A stretch of DNA of 42,263 bases from Rhizobiales bacterium UBA3584 (GTDB lineage Bacteria > Pseudomonadota > Alphaproteobacteria > Rhizobiales > Devosiaceae): NCBI GenBank assembly GCA_002375765.1, contig DFMV01000075.1, positions 1 to 42,263 of the forward strand. The letters run 5' to 3'. Positions 1-7,651 of the stretch are shown here, one piece after another (position 1 is the stretch's first letter; each line of letters starts with the position of its first letter). A program made the position numbers and the translations under genes. Below the pieces are notes generated by a model. It did not search any database and had not been told where the DNA came from. It saw nothing but the letters and a program-made list of their open reading frames with translations.

Positions 1-1
1 T

Positions 2-328
2 GAGGTCACGTGCCTAAACAACCGCGCTCTGCCACTTCAGGTCAAGCGCGCAGCTGACGACATGGTCGTCAAAGACTCGGCCTGGCGCATGGAGGAAGGT
101 GAATTTGGACATCGCAGCATTGGCTGTCCTTGGCAAGCAGAACGACGTCCAACCCGGTTCCCCTAAAATCCGCAAATTCGGGCGGATCAGGAGACTCGTG
201 TCGTTTTTGCGGATGGCAGCTATCCTAATTGGTTGGCTGAAACCGGACCGACCGCAATCGGCCCCCAATCCGCCACCAACGTCATGTTCGAACGCGTCAT
301 GGTGGTCCACAAACACCGATGTGGATAG
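2..328 (+). pseudogene. possible gene remnant at the window edge
   Basis: The frame starting at base 2 reads through to a TAG at 326-328, interrupted by a TAA at 164-166. The part after that stop (about 53 codons, ending in residues ..MVVHKHRCG) has protein-like composition, and so does the first part, so this may be the decayed 3' end of a gene entering from the left. I do not recognise the family. A shorter open frame overlaps it (99-383), and either could be chance. No start or ribosome binding site is visible. Confidence is low. Confidence 0.22.
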
Positions 329-405
329 GGTTACCAGGAAACGGGCGCGATCGCCTACCGCTTGGGCCCGCTTTTGCCTCTGAGATCGCCCGGCCCCGCC
401 GACTC

Positions 406-1290
406 TCAGGCGGCCGTTTCGTCGCGGGCCGCCAATTGCTTTGCAAGATCCCGGGCGGCTTGTAGGACTCCTGGCATGCGTTCGCGGGTCGTCGCGACAA
501 AAAGAGGCAAGGTGGCCTGGGGCTCGTCCACGTCGATGGCCACAAGCATGCCCACAGCGAGTTCAGGTGCGACCGCCGAGCGGGGGATGCAAATCAACCC
601 CATGCCCTCGATCGCCATCCGCACCATCATGTACAGGCTGTCGCTCGTCGTGAACCGATTGCGACGCCCGGGGCCGAAAACCGGCGCATGGGTGACTTCG
701 TGCAACGGTGAATCCCAGCCATATCCGATAACCGGCAGGGTATCGAGCTCTTGCGCGCCAATCTGCCTGCGTCCGCCTACGACATCGGGATGACAAATCC
801 ATTGCATGGGAAGCTCAGCAATCTTTTCGATGCGGAGCCGTGGTTCATGGGAGCTGTCGGCGACAAAGGCGATATCGAGTTGGCCCGAGAGCAGCCGCTG
901 GAGAAGGTTGGCCGATTTCTCGATGTCAATTTCCAGCCGTAGACCAGGGTAATGATCCTGCAGGTTGTTGCACAGTTCCGTGAGCCAGGACATGGCAACC
1001 GGACCGCATGCTCCGACACGCAGACGATCGGGCTCGGCATCGGCCATCGCGCTGAACGACAGATCTCGTGTCAGCTGAAGAACCCGCTGGGCATAATCGA
1101 AAAATTCTGTCCCCTGCTCGGTGAGCGCGACGCCCTTGTCGCGGACAAACAGGCGCACACGGAGTTCCTCTTCGAGCGCGCGGATGCGACTGCTTACGGC
1201 GGGCTGCGAAATGTTGAGCTGTGTTGCGGCGCGCTGGAAGCTCCGTAGCTGCGTTACCCAATAAAAGGTCTCAATGCCCTTGACGTTCAT
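406..1290 (-). CDS. LysR-family transcriptional regulator
   Basis: A 294-residue LysR-type regulator. Residues 1-60 form the winged helix-turn-helix, with the usual recognition-helix region (LNISQPAVSSRIRALEEEL). The rest is the periplasmic-binding-protein-like effector domain. I chose the ATG at 1290 because GAGGG lies just upstream and the protein then begins at the usual LysR position (MNVKGIETF); an upstream ATG at 1350 would add 20 unlikely residues. It is transcribed away from the RraA-like gene at 1469, and the intergenic space holds a perfect dyad (1377-1397). That is the classical arrangement for a LysR protein controlling its divergent neighbour and its own gene. The effector is unknown. 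Confidence 0.9.
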   Translation of the reverse strand: MNVKGIETFYWVTQLRSFQRAATQLNISQPAVSSRIRALEEELRVRLFVRDKGVALTEQGTEFFDYAQRVLQLTRDLSFSAMADAEPDRLRVGACGPVAMSWLTELCNNLQDHYPGLRLEIDIEKSANLLQRLLSGQLDIAFVADSSHEPRLRIEKIAELPMQWICHPDVVGGRRQIGAQELDTLPVIGYGWDSPLHEVTHAPVFGPGRRNRFTTSDSLYMMVRMAIEGMGLICIPRSAVAPELAVGMLVAIDVDEPQATLPLFVATTRERMPGVLQAARDLAKQLAARDETAA

Positions 1291-1376
1291 TTGCCCTCTT
1301 TCGGAAGATTCTCGGGTATCTATGTGTAGGCTTTGTAGGCGGTAGTACAAGGTCCGAACGTCAAGCCGGATGGAGT

Positions 1377-1397
1377 CTTATAAAGGCTCTTTATAAG
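1377..1397. promoter_or_regulatory. perfect inverted repeat, candidate LysR operator
   Basis: CTTATAAAG, three bases (GCT), then CTTTATAAG: a perfect 9-3-9 dyad. It is followed directly by CTTATTAAAA, so ATAAGCTTAT at 1393-1402 forms a second overlapping palindrome. It lies about 87 bp from the lysR start and 72 bp before the RraA-like start. LysR proteins bind interrupted dyads (T-N11-A) in such divergent regions. The AT-richness could also supply -10 elements. Assignment to this LysR protein is inference from position. Confidence 0.6.
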
Positions 1398-1468
1398 CTT
1401 ATTAAAACGATCAAGTGGACAGAGGGCCAGAGCTGGCGATTAATTCTTTCGGAAAAATGGGAGAGATC

Positions 1469-2134
1469 ATGGACTTCCAGATCAATGTCATGCCCGAACC
1501 TGTGGCTGCCAAACACTTGGCACGGCTCGCCCAGCTCGAGACCGTGCTTTTGGGACACTTCCTGCAGCGGGGGATATTGTCGCCCGGAATCGGGCCAGTG
1601 TTAGCTGAATTGCGCGCTTGCGGAACAGCGGTGACGCTCTCGCTTCCGGCCCAGGACTCCACGATGTTGCACCATGCGGCCGGGCTGTTGCGGTCAGGCG
1701 ACGTTCTGATCATCGATCGGCGCGGCGACGACACCCATGCCTGCCTCGGTGGGGGTGTGGCGCTTGCGCTGGCTAACAGCAAGGCGGCTGGCGTGGTGAT
1801 CGACGGACGCCACACCGATACGCGCGAACTGGTCGAGATCGGTATGCCCGTCTGGTCGCGCGGCTCCTCGGCGCTTACCACACGAATTCAGGGCATTGGC
1901 GGGGCGATGAACGTTCCTGTGAGTTGCGGCGGTGTGCCGGTCATCGCCGGCGATGCGGTGTTGGCCGACGAGCATGGGGTTGTGGTGATCCCGCGCGGTG
2001 AACTTGGGGCTGTTCTCGCACGAGCCGAAGCGCTCAAGGAAGTCACCGACCGGACGATTGCCGGGGTGGAGGCAGGCGAACGGATCGGTGCGCTTTCTGG
2101 CGCCACCGCGATCGTCGCGGCCAAGCTCTGTTGA
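1469..2134 (+). CDS. RraA-like protein (module A), variant active site
   Basis: A 221-residue member of the RraA / 4-hydroxy-4-methyl-2-oxoglutarate aldolase fold family. The start at 1469 is preceded by GGGAGAG; an ATG at 1415 has no such site. Family features: the GDVLIID strand (about 77-83), GVVIDG (108-113), and the C-terminal GD.VLADEHGVVVIP stretch. Active aldolases of this family carry an Arg-Asp pair after the DG turn, with an acidic residue 21 positions earlier. Here the pair is Thr116-Asp117 and the earlier position is Gly95. The same changes occur in the two other RraA-like proteins in this window, which also share ACxGG and WxRGxSSxTT. Aldolase or decarboxylase activity should therefore not be assumed. 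It is probably the first gene controlled by the divergent LysR. Confidence 0.85.
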   Translation: MDFQINVMPEPVAAKHLARLAQLETVLLGHFLQRGILSPGIGPVLAELRACGTAVTLSLPAQDSTMLHHAAGLLRSGDVLIIDRRGDDTHACLGGGVALALANSKAAGVVIDGRHTDTRELVEIGMPVWSRGSSALTTRIQGIGGAMNVPVSCGGVPVIAGDAVLADEHGVVVIPRGELGAVLARAEALKEVTDRTIAGVEAGERIGALSGATAIVAAKLC

Positions 2135-2160
2135 GTGCGTTACTGGAAAAGGAGGGCAAC

Positions 2161-2865
2161 ATGAAACAGCATGACGCCATCGCGGGGGTCGTGGACGAAA
2201 TTTACGTCGATTTGAGGGGAGGGGGGATCGAGGCGCTCTTCTACGATTTTTCCCCGGTGCCGTTCAGCGCGGACGAAAGCGTGTTTTGCCTACCCACGCA
2301 CATTGAGGCGCGCGGAATTCCAGACGAAATGCTGATCGACTGGTGCGAACACGGGCTCTATCGGCTCGACCCGGTGCAACGCTGCGCGAGCCGGATCACC
2401 CGCCCATTCTACTGGACCTACCATCCCGGCGAAGCCTCTATGATCACACCCGAGCTTATCGCCGACGGGGGTGCTCTGGTTTCGGAAAAGCTTATGGCGT
2501 GGGGTCTTGCGCGCGGCATAACCGTTCCGATTCATCTGCCGGGAGGCGGGTTCGCAACGGCGACCGGTTTCCTGGGTGGGAAAGTGCCCTCGCGCTCCAT
2601 ACTCGCCCAGTTCGCCTACGTGGCCCATGAGCTGCAGGATCGGATTGCCCCGATGCTCGAGCCGGCAGTGCCCCGGCTGTCTCCCCGCGAGCGCGAATGC
2701 GTCCAGATGACGGGGCAGGGGCTTTCAGCCAAGCAGATCGCGTTCGAACTCGGCCGCTCGGAATCGATGGTCGTCAAGCATTTGCAGTCGGCGGCGCGAA
2801 AGCTCGGTGCGCGCAACCGTCCGCACAGCGTAGCGCTGGCCGCTCGTTATGGCTATTTACATTGA
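2161..2865 (+). CDS. LuxR-type regulator with autoinducer-binding-like domain
   Basis: A 234-residue protein. Residues about 15-155 resemble an acyl-homoserine-lactone-binding domain: Trp61, Tyr67, Asp70 and Trp85 sit where LuxR/TraR proteins have ligand-contacting residues. Residues about 172-234 are a LuxR-type helix-turn-helix (LSPRERECV...LSAKQIAFELGRSESMVVKH). The start at 2161 has the strong site AAGGAGGG; a TTG at 2131 would overlap the preceding stop and is not needed. No luxI-type synthase is in the window, so this is a LuxR solo that may sense an exogenous signal or a catabolic substrate. It lies 26 bp after the RraA-like gene and overlaps the convergent aldolase by 13 bp. Confidence 0.85.
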   Translation: MKQHDAIAGVVDEIYVDLRGGGIEALFYDFSPVPFSADESVFCLPTHIEARGIPDEMLIDWCEHGLYRLDPVQRCASRITRPFYWTYHPGEASMITPELIADGGALVSEKLMAWGLARGITVPIHLPGGGFATATGFLGGKVPSRSILAQFAYVAHELQDRIAPMLEPAVPRLSPRERECVQMTGQGLSAKQIAFELGRSESMVVKHLQSAARKLGARNRPHSVALAARYGYLH

Positions 2866-3620
2866 ATGTATTTGAGCGCGCCCTCGCGCAGAATGCCGAC
2901 GTCGCTCGCGCCGGTGACCAAGCTGTAGCCGCGCGCAAAAAGCTCGGCAGGGGTGTCACCGGGCAACGCGGCGCCGCCGAGGAGTTTCCTGCATTGTGTG
3001 ATCTTTGCCTCGGCCTTGCGAAGGGCATCGCTGAGTTCGGGCGAGGCGAGGTCGCCAAAGGTCCCGTAGTCCGCGGTCAGATCGAGAGGGCCAAGAAACA
3101 GCATGTCGATACCCTCGACAGCGGCAATCGCGTCGATATTTTCGAGCCCTTCTCGCGACTCGATCATGGCGCAAACGAGAATATTTCGGTTTGCATTTTC
3201 GGGATGCCGCGCCACGTCAAACCCATAGCGTGCGGCGCGGGATACGGTGAAATGGGCACCTCTGCGTCCCATCGGCGCGTACCGCGCCGCTTCGGCGATC
3301 GCGCGAGCTTCCTCCGCCGCGCGTATGTCGGCCACCATGATGCCATCGAACCCCGCATCGAGCATCGGCTTGATTGCGCCCGGAGTGTTATCGCGCGTGC
3401 GGACCATGGCGAAGGCGTCGCTAACGCTCCGGATTGCGCGCAGTTCGGCCAACGCGGTCGCATTGTCGGCTGCAACGTGTTCGCGATCGACGATCAATAT
3501 TGGAAAGCCTGCCACAGCCATCACTTCTGCCACGTCCGGAGAGCCGAGAAAAAGAAAAGCGCCGAGGGTTTGTGCGCCGCCGAGCAGCGTTTCGCGCAGG
3601 TTCGAAGGGCGGACCGTCAT
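2853..3620 (-). CDS. HpcH/HpaI-family aldolase (module A)
   Basis: A 255-residue class II pyruvate-type aldolase of the HpcH/HpaI/citrate lyase beta family, expected to cleave or form 4-hydroxy-2-oxo acids with a divalent metal. Expected active-site residues are present: His48 in the D-x-EH turn, Arg74 (FAMVRTRDN), Glu154 (AMIES) and Asp180 (GPLDL). Length is normal. The ATG at 3620 has AAAGGAA five bases upstream. It is the only minus-strand gene within module A; its 3' end overlaps the luxR end, and its start lies 95 bp from the divergent hydrolase at 3716. The substrate is unknown. Confidence 0.88.
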   Translation of the reverse strand: MTVRPSNLRETLLGGAQTLGAFLFLGSPDVAEVMAVAGFPILIVDREHVAADNATALAELRAIRSVSDAFAMVRTRDNTPGAIKPMLDAGFDGIMVADIRAAEEARAIAEAARYAPMGRRGAHFTVSRAARYGFDVARHPENANRNILVCAMIESREGLENIDAIAAVEGIDMLFLGPLDLTADYGTFGDLASPELSDALRKAEAKITQCRKLLGGAALPGDTPAELFARGYSLVTGASDVGILREGALKYIQCK

Positions 3621-3715
3621 ACTGGTTCCTTTATTGCCGGAAGCAATCTAGGTCGCAGCGTTAGGCCACGCACCGTGCAACATCTTACAGCTTACGGGCC
3701 CGCCCATCTTGGGGC

Positions 3716-4657
3716 ATGCTGAATTCGAACAAGTTGCCCGGAGACCTTTCGACAGTGACGAATGCGATGGATATTCACGAGGGCTTTTGCGCCTTCGGGG
3801 ACCACCAAACCTGGTATCGGATAACGGGAGACGTCTCGTCCGGTCTTGCGCCGGTCGTGATCGCACATGGTGGCCCCGGGTGTACGCATGACTATGTCGA
3901 TGCCTACCAAGCCCTCGCCGCATCCGGTCGCGCCGTCGTGCACTATGACCAGATCGGCAACGGCCGTTCTTCGCATCTGCCCGACGCGCCCGCCGACTTC
4001 TGGACAGTCGATCTCTTTCTGACGGAACTGGAAAACCTGACGCGGCATCTGGGCATCGCCGGGCGCTATAACCTTCTGGGACAATCCTGGGGCGGCATGC
4101 TGGCCGCCGAGCACGCAGTGCGGCGGCCGGCTGGGCTCAACGCTGTGGTAATTGCAAATTCGCCGGCTTCGCTCAAACTCTGGGTCGAGGAGGCGAACCG
4201 GCTGCGCCGGGCGCTGCCGGACGGGGTTCACGAAACGCTTTTGAAGTACGAAGAGATAGGGGCCTACGACGATCCGGCCTATCGTGAAGCCGCTGACACT
4301 TTTTACCGCGCCCATGTGTGCCGGATGGCAGAATGGCCGGACGAGGTAAAGCGCACTTTTGCTGCCATGGACGAGGACACCACAGTTTATCGCACGATGA
4401 ATGGCCCAACCGAGTTCCATGTGATCGGCACGCTCAAAGGCTGGACCATCGAAGACAGGTTGCATGCCGTGGCCGTGCCCACGCTGGTTCTTTCCGGTCT
4501 TTATGATGAGGCGACACCGCGCACCGTCGAGGCCTATGCCAACAACATACCGGGTGCCGAATGGATCATCCTGGGCAAATCGAGCCACATGCCCCATGTC
4601 GAGGAGCACGCCCTCTGCATGGCGGTGGTCTCGGACTTTCTGGCGCGCAACGACTGA
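3716..4657 (+). CDS. proline-iminopeptidase-like alpha/beta hydrolase (peptidase S33 family)
   Basis: A 313-residue alpha/beta hydrolase. The HGGPG oxyanion motif (51-55), nucleophile elbow GQSWGG with Ser124, Asp264 (GLYDEATP) and His291 (KSSHMPH) give a complete triad. This combination marks the proline iminopeptidase / amino-acid amidase group, which releases N-terminal residues or hydrolyses amino-acid amides. Asp79-Gln80 after the second strand also fits. No signal peptide is seen, so it is probably cytoplasmic. The ATG at 3716 follows GGGG; an internal ATG at 3767 (MDIHEG) is a possible alternative. It is nine bases ahead of the nitrilase gene and probably co-transcribed with it. The true substrate may be an amide rather than a peptide. 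Confidence 0.85.
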   Translation: MLNSNKLPGDLSTVTNAMDIHEGFCAFGDHQTWYRITGDVSSGLAPVVIAHGGPGCTHDYVDAYQALAASGRAVVHYDQIGNGRSSHLPDAPADFWTVDLFLTELENLTRHLGIAGRYNLLGQSWGGMLAAEHAVRRPAGLNAVVIANSPASLKLWVEEANRLRRALPDGVHETLLKYEEIGAYDDPAYREAADTFYRAHVCRMAEWPDEVKRTFAAMDEDTTVYRTMNGPTEFHVIGTLKGWTIEDRLHAVAVPTLVLSGLYDEATPRTVEAYANNIPGAEWIILGKSSHMPHVEEHALCMAVVSDFLARND

Positions 4658-4666
4658 GGAAAGCTC

Positions 4667-5539
4667 ATGGCCACAATGAAAGTTGCCGCTATTCAGATGT
4701 GTTCGACCGCTGATGTGGATCGAAACAACCTGGCCATTGCCGATGCCGTTCACGAAGCGGCGGGCAGGGGTGCGCAGCTTATCTGCCTGCCCGAGGCGGC
4801 CAACATTCTTCTGTCAAATAATCTGGATTATCCGCGCATCTGCCGGCCCGAGGAGGGTGACGAGACACTGGCGCTCTGCCGCAGCCTGGCTCGGGAGCGT
4901 GGCGTTTGGCTCCATACCGGCTCGCTTCTCGTGCGCACCGAAGATGGCGCGCGGGTGTGGAACCGCAGCCATGTGATCGCGCCTTCCGGCGATATCGTTG
5001 CGCGCTACGACAAGCTCCATACCTTCGATGTCGCGCTGGGCGGAAAGAACGATTTCACCGAATCCCTGGCTGTCGCGCCGGGCAGGGGGGGCGGAATTGT
5101 CGTGGAGGCGGAGGGAATCGGGTTCGGCCTGTCCATCTGCTACGATATCCGTTTTCCTTACCTCTTCCGGGCGCTGGCGATGGCTGGAGCGCAGGTCCTT
5201 ACGATCCCCGCATCGTTTTCACCGGTAACCGGCCCGCTGCATTGGGAAACCCTGCTCAAGGCGCGGGCGATCGAAACCGGGTGTTATGTGATTGCGCCAG
5301 GACAGTGCGGGACGAGGGATGGCGTACGAACTTTCGGCCAGTCCCGGATCATTTCGCCAATGGGTGAGGTGATCGCGGCGGCTGGGGATGATCCAGATGT
5401 GCTCATGGCCGATATCTATACCGACACGGTCGACGACGTCCGCAGGAAACTGCCCGTCTTGATGCAAACCAGAAATATCGAAACTATTCAGTATGTTACG
5501 CCTCATGTGGACGACTTGATGCACGAGGCCGAGGCCTGA
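4667..5539 (+). CDS. carbon-nitrogen hydrolase, nitrilase superfamily (module A)
   Basis: A 290-residue nitrilase-superfamily amidase. The Glu-Lys-Cys triad is Glu43 (CLPEA), Lys116 (YDKLHTFD) and Cys158 (SICYDIRFP). The CYDIRFP surrounding favours the Nit/omega-amidase type, which hydrolyses linear amides such as alpha-ketoglutaramate-like or carbamoyl compounds, over true nitrile hydrolysis. It begins just after the S33-family hydrolase. A paralogue sits in module B (14127-14939) next to another HpaI aldolase and RraA-like gene, so the amidase probably acts in the same pathway type in both modules. The substrate is unknown. Confidence 0.9.
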   Translation: MATMKVAAIQMCSTADVDRNNLAIADAVHEAAGRGAQLICLPEAANILLSNNLDYPRICRPEEGDETLALCRSLARERGVWLHTGSLLVRTEDGARVWNRSHVIAPSGDIVARYDKLHTFDVALGGKNDFTESLAVAPGRGGGIVVEAEGIGFGLSICYDIRFPYLFRALAMAGAQVLTIPASFSPVTGPLHWETLLKARAIETGCYVIAPGQCGTRDGVRTFGQSRIISPMGEVIAAAGDDPDVLMADIYTDTVDDVRRKLPVLMQTRNIETIQYVTPHVDDLMHEAEA

Positions 5540-5575
5540 CATGACCCGAAGGGGATTTACAGGGTACGTGCTTTG

Positions 5576-5618
5576 GCTAAAATTGGCGCCAATTTTAGCG
5601 CCAAACATTGCGCCAATG
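5576..5618. promoter_or_regulatory. 24-bp palindrome plus 12-bp-period heptamer repeats, candidate operator
   Basis: Bases 5576-5599 are a perfect 24-bp palindrome centred on TTGGCGCCAA. Its right half begins a series of three GCGCCAA copies at 5586, 5598 and 5610, spaced exactly 12 bp. CATTG-CGC-CAATG at 5606-5618 is a second, weaker dyad. It lies between the nitrilase gene and the hydrolase/ABC importer genes, about 50-90 bp before the start at 5669. This is what a binding site for a dimer or a tandem pair of dimers looks like. The GntR/FCD protein encoded at the end of the module (10441) is an obvious but unproven candidate. Confidence 0.5.
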
Positions 5619-5668
5619 GTGGTCTCGGCCTCCGTAGGGCTGGCCGGTCAGCAGCCAGAAGATATCCA

Positions 5669-6511
5669 ATGACCCTGTTGCCACCCACAGCACAGATCAA
5701 AGCCACAAACGGGAGTGCTTGGCTGTCCACGACGTTCGCGGGCCAATGGCGCTTTGCCTTGCGGCCAGGGCGCGAGGCCGACGCTCCCATGGTGATTGCC
5801 GTGCATGGCAGCGATCGCGATACCGCCGGGCTGCTTGGGGGTTTTGATGCCCTCGGTGACACCGTGACCCTCCTGGTGCCGGAATTTCCTCAGGTCATGG
5901 GCGGCCAGGACATAGCCGACGATTACAAGTTCCTTGTCGGCAATGGCGTGAACTATCTCGATCTGCTCGACGCCATGCGACGCGACGCAACAGCGCAGCT
6001 GAACGCAACGCCAAGGACTACATATCTCTTCGGCTTTTCGGGTGGCGCCCAGTTCGTGCACCGCTACGCGCTATTTCGCGGGACGAGCATCGAGGGGTTT
6101 ATCGCAGCTTCGCCAGGAAGCGTGACGCTCCTGCGCAATGATATCGAGTGGTGGCCGGGCCTGAAGGGCGCCGATGCCATGGGCGAAATGCTCGACATCG
6201 GAGCGATGGCCCGGCTTCGTATCGCCTTTCTCGTCGGCGATCAGGACCGCAATGCGGGGCTGGTCAGCCGGCCCGTCGGGTCATCTTTTGGATCGGCTTT
6301 TGCCGATCTCGCCGGCACCAGCCGGATCGAGCGAACCCGTGCGCTTGCTGAAAGCTTCAGCGATTCAGGGTTGTCTTGCGAGTTCGAACTTATTCCCGGC
6401 GCGGGCCATGAGCTTGCCCCCTGCGCCGGAGCTGCCGCGGACATTTTGTGCCGATGGCTCGACAATAATAACGCAAGCGCTATCTCAACAGAAAACTGGA
6501 GTGGAACATGA
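5669..6511 (+). CDS. alpha/beta hydrolase, polyhydroxybutyrate-depolymerase/esterase-like (module A)
   Basis: A 280-residue hydrolase with nucleophile elbow GFSGG (Ser124), an oxyanion-type VHGSDRD (45-51), likely acid Asp191 (LVGDQDRN) and a C-terminal His in PGAGHELAP. The GFSGG-A/G-QFVHRY context is shared with the protein at 23276-24148, so the two are paralogues. No signal peptide is evident, which argues against an extracellular depolymerase and for a small ester or amide. The start is uncertain: an open frame extends to 5573 but would run through the palindrome at 5576-5599, so the ATG at 5669 is preferred despite a weak ribosome site. Its stop overlaps the binding-protein start (6508), so it is co-translated with the importer. 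Confidence 0.75.
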   Translation: MTLLPPTAQIKATNGSAWLSTTFAGQWRFALRPGREADAPMVIAVHGSDRDTAGLLGGFDALGDTVTLLVPEFPQVMGGQDIADDYKFLVGNGVNYLDLLDAMRRDATAQLNATPRTTYLFGFSGGAQFVHRYALFRGTSIEGFIAASPGSVTLLRNDIEWWPGLKGADAMGEMLDIGAMARLRIAFLVGDQDRNAGLVSRPVGSSFGSAFADLAGTSRIERTRALAESFSDSGLSCEFELIPGAGHELAPCAGAAADILCRWLDNNNASAISTENWSGT

Positions 6512-7602
6512 AACTGATCTGGACGATTGGTGCAGCAGCACTGTTTGCAACAAGCCTGGCACAGGCTCAAACCCTGCCGGAGAACTATCCGGCGGACTAC
6601 GCCGACCTCGTGACCGAGGCCAACGCCGAGGGATCGCTTCTCATTTACACCAATCTCAGCGGCGACAACCTCAATCCCATCATAGAGGCCTTCAACGCGG
6701 CCTATCCCGAGATCGCGGTGCAATCGATCGAAATGGGACCGGCTGAAGCGTTTACCCGCTATCAGGCTGAGACCGGTACCGGCGTCGCAAGCGCCGACCT
6801 CATCATAGCCAATTCGATAACCGACTGGATATCGGCGGTCGAGGGAGGGATGCTGGACGACTATGTCTCGCCCGAGACCGCCAACATGCCCGCATGGAGC
6901 TATCCCGAGCCTGGCCTTTATACGATCTCTACCGATCCGATGGTGACGATCTATAACAAGATCACGGTCCCTGAAGACCTTCAGGTGTCGTCCATGGAGG
7001 ACTATTTTGCGGCCATCACCGAAAGCCGAGATGTCTTCGAAGGCAAGGTTGGGACCTATGACGGGCGTTATGCGTTCGGCGGGGCTATTGGCTATGCCTT
7101 CGCCCGCTACCACGGCGATCCGGCTTGGGACTGGTTTGAAAGTGCTGGTCCGCTGACCCGGCCCGGCGGTGGCGCCGGAGGTATGATCGAACGCACACTG
7201 AGCGGGGAGCTGAGCTCGTCCTTCTTCGTCTCCGGCCCAGTGGTGTTCAACCGGCTTAGGCAGGAAGGGCTTGGAGAGGTGCTCGGCTGGACGTTCCCGT
7301 CCGACGGAACGCCTGTCTTCCTGCGCGGCATGGGTATTACCGCAGATGCACCAAATCCGGCTGCCGCAAAGGTCTTTCTCGACTTCGTATTGTCCGAAGA
7401 CGGCCAGCACGCCGTGGCCGCCGGCAATCTGACGCCCTATCGGCCCGGCGTGATCACAGAGGACGAGCTTTCCTTTTCGCTCGACGAGGTCGTCGAAGCG
7501 ATCGGCGGTCCGGACAAGATGATCCTCATCGATTACGATCCTACAATGGTGCGGACATTCGAAGCATTCACCGTGCGCTGGGGTGAAGCCTTCAACATGT
7601 AG
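6508..7602 (+). CDS. ABC importer periplasmic binding protein (ferric/polyamine-like family)
   Basis: A 364-residue extracellular solute-binding protein. It has a Sec signal (Lys3, hydrophobic stretch 5-18, cleavage near Ala-Gln at about 19-21), then the GSLLIYTNLS opening strand and the F..AYPEI pattern typical of the Fbp/AfuA-type group. That group also contains 2-aminoethylphosphonate and other organic-solute binders. I see no clear Tyr-Tyr iron ligand pair, and all neighbours are catabolic, so an organic substrate is more likely than iron. It overlaps the hydrolase upstream by four bases (ATGA) and is followed by a strong hairpin before the permease. Confidence 0.85.
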   Translation: MKLIWTIGAAALFATSLAQAQTLPENYPADYADLVTEANAEGSLLIYTNLSGDNLNPIIEAFNAAYPEIAVQSIEMGPAEAFTRYQAETGTGVASADLIIANSITDWISAVEGGMLDDYVSPETANMPAWSYPEPGLYTISTDPMVTIYNKITVPEDLQVSSMEDYFAAITESRDVFEGKVGTYDGRYAFGGAIGYAFARYHGDPAWDWFESAGPLTRPGGGAGGMIERTLSGELSSSFFVSGPVVFNRLRQEGLGEVLGWTFPSDGTPVFLRGMGITADAPNPAAAKVFLDFVLSEDGQHAVAAGNLTPYRPGVITEDELSFSLDEVVEAIGGPDKMILIDYDPTMVRTFEAFTVRWGEAFNM

Positions 7603-7608
7603 CGCTTT

Positions 7609-7633
7609 GGGGAGCCGGGCCGCCCGGCTCCCC
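7609..7633 (+). terminator. intercistronic hairpin between binding protein and permease
   Basis: GGGGAGCCGGG, loop CCG, CCCGGCTCCCC: an 11-bp perfect stem starting seven bases after the binding-protein stop and ending just before the permease ribosome site (AAAAAGGA, 7637-7644). There is no T-run, so it is probably not a full terminator. Such hairpins typically protect or partly terminate the upstream message, giving more binding protein than membrane components. Confidence 0.7.
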
Positions 7634-7651
7634 TTGAAAAAGGACGTTCCC

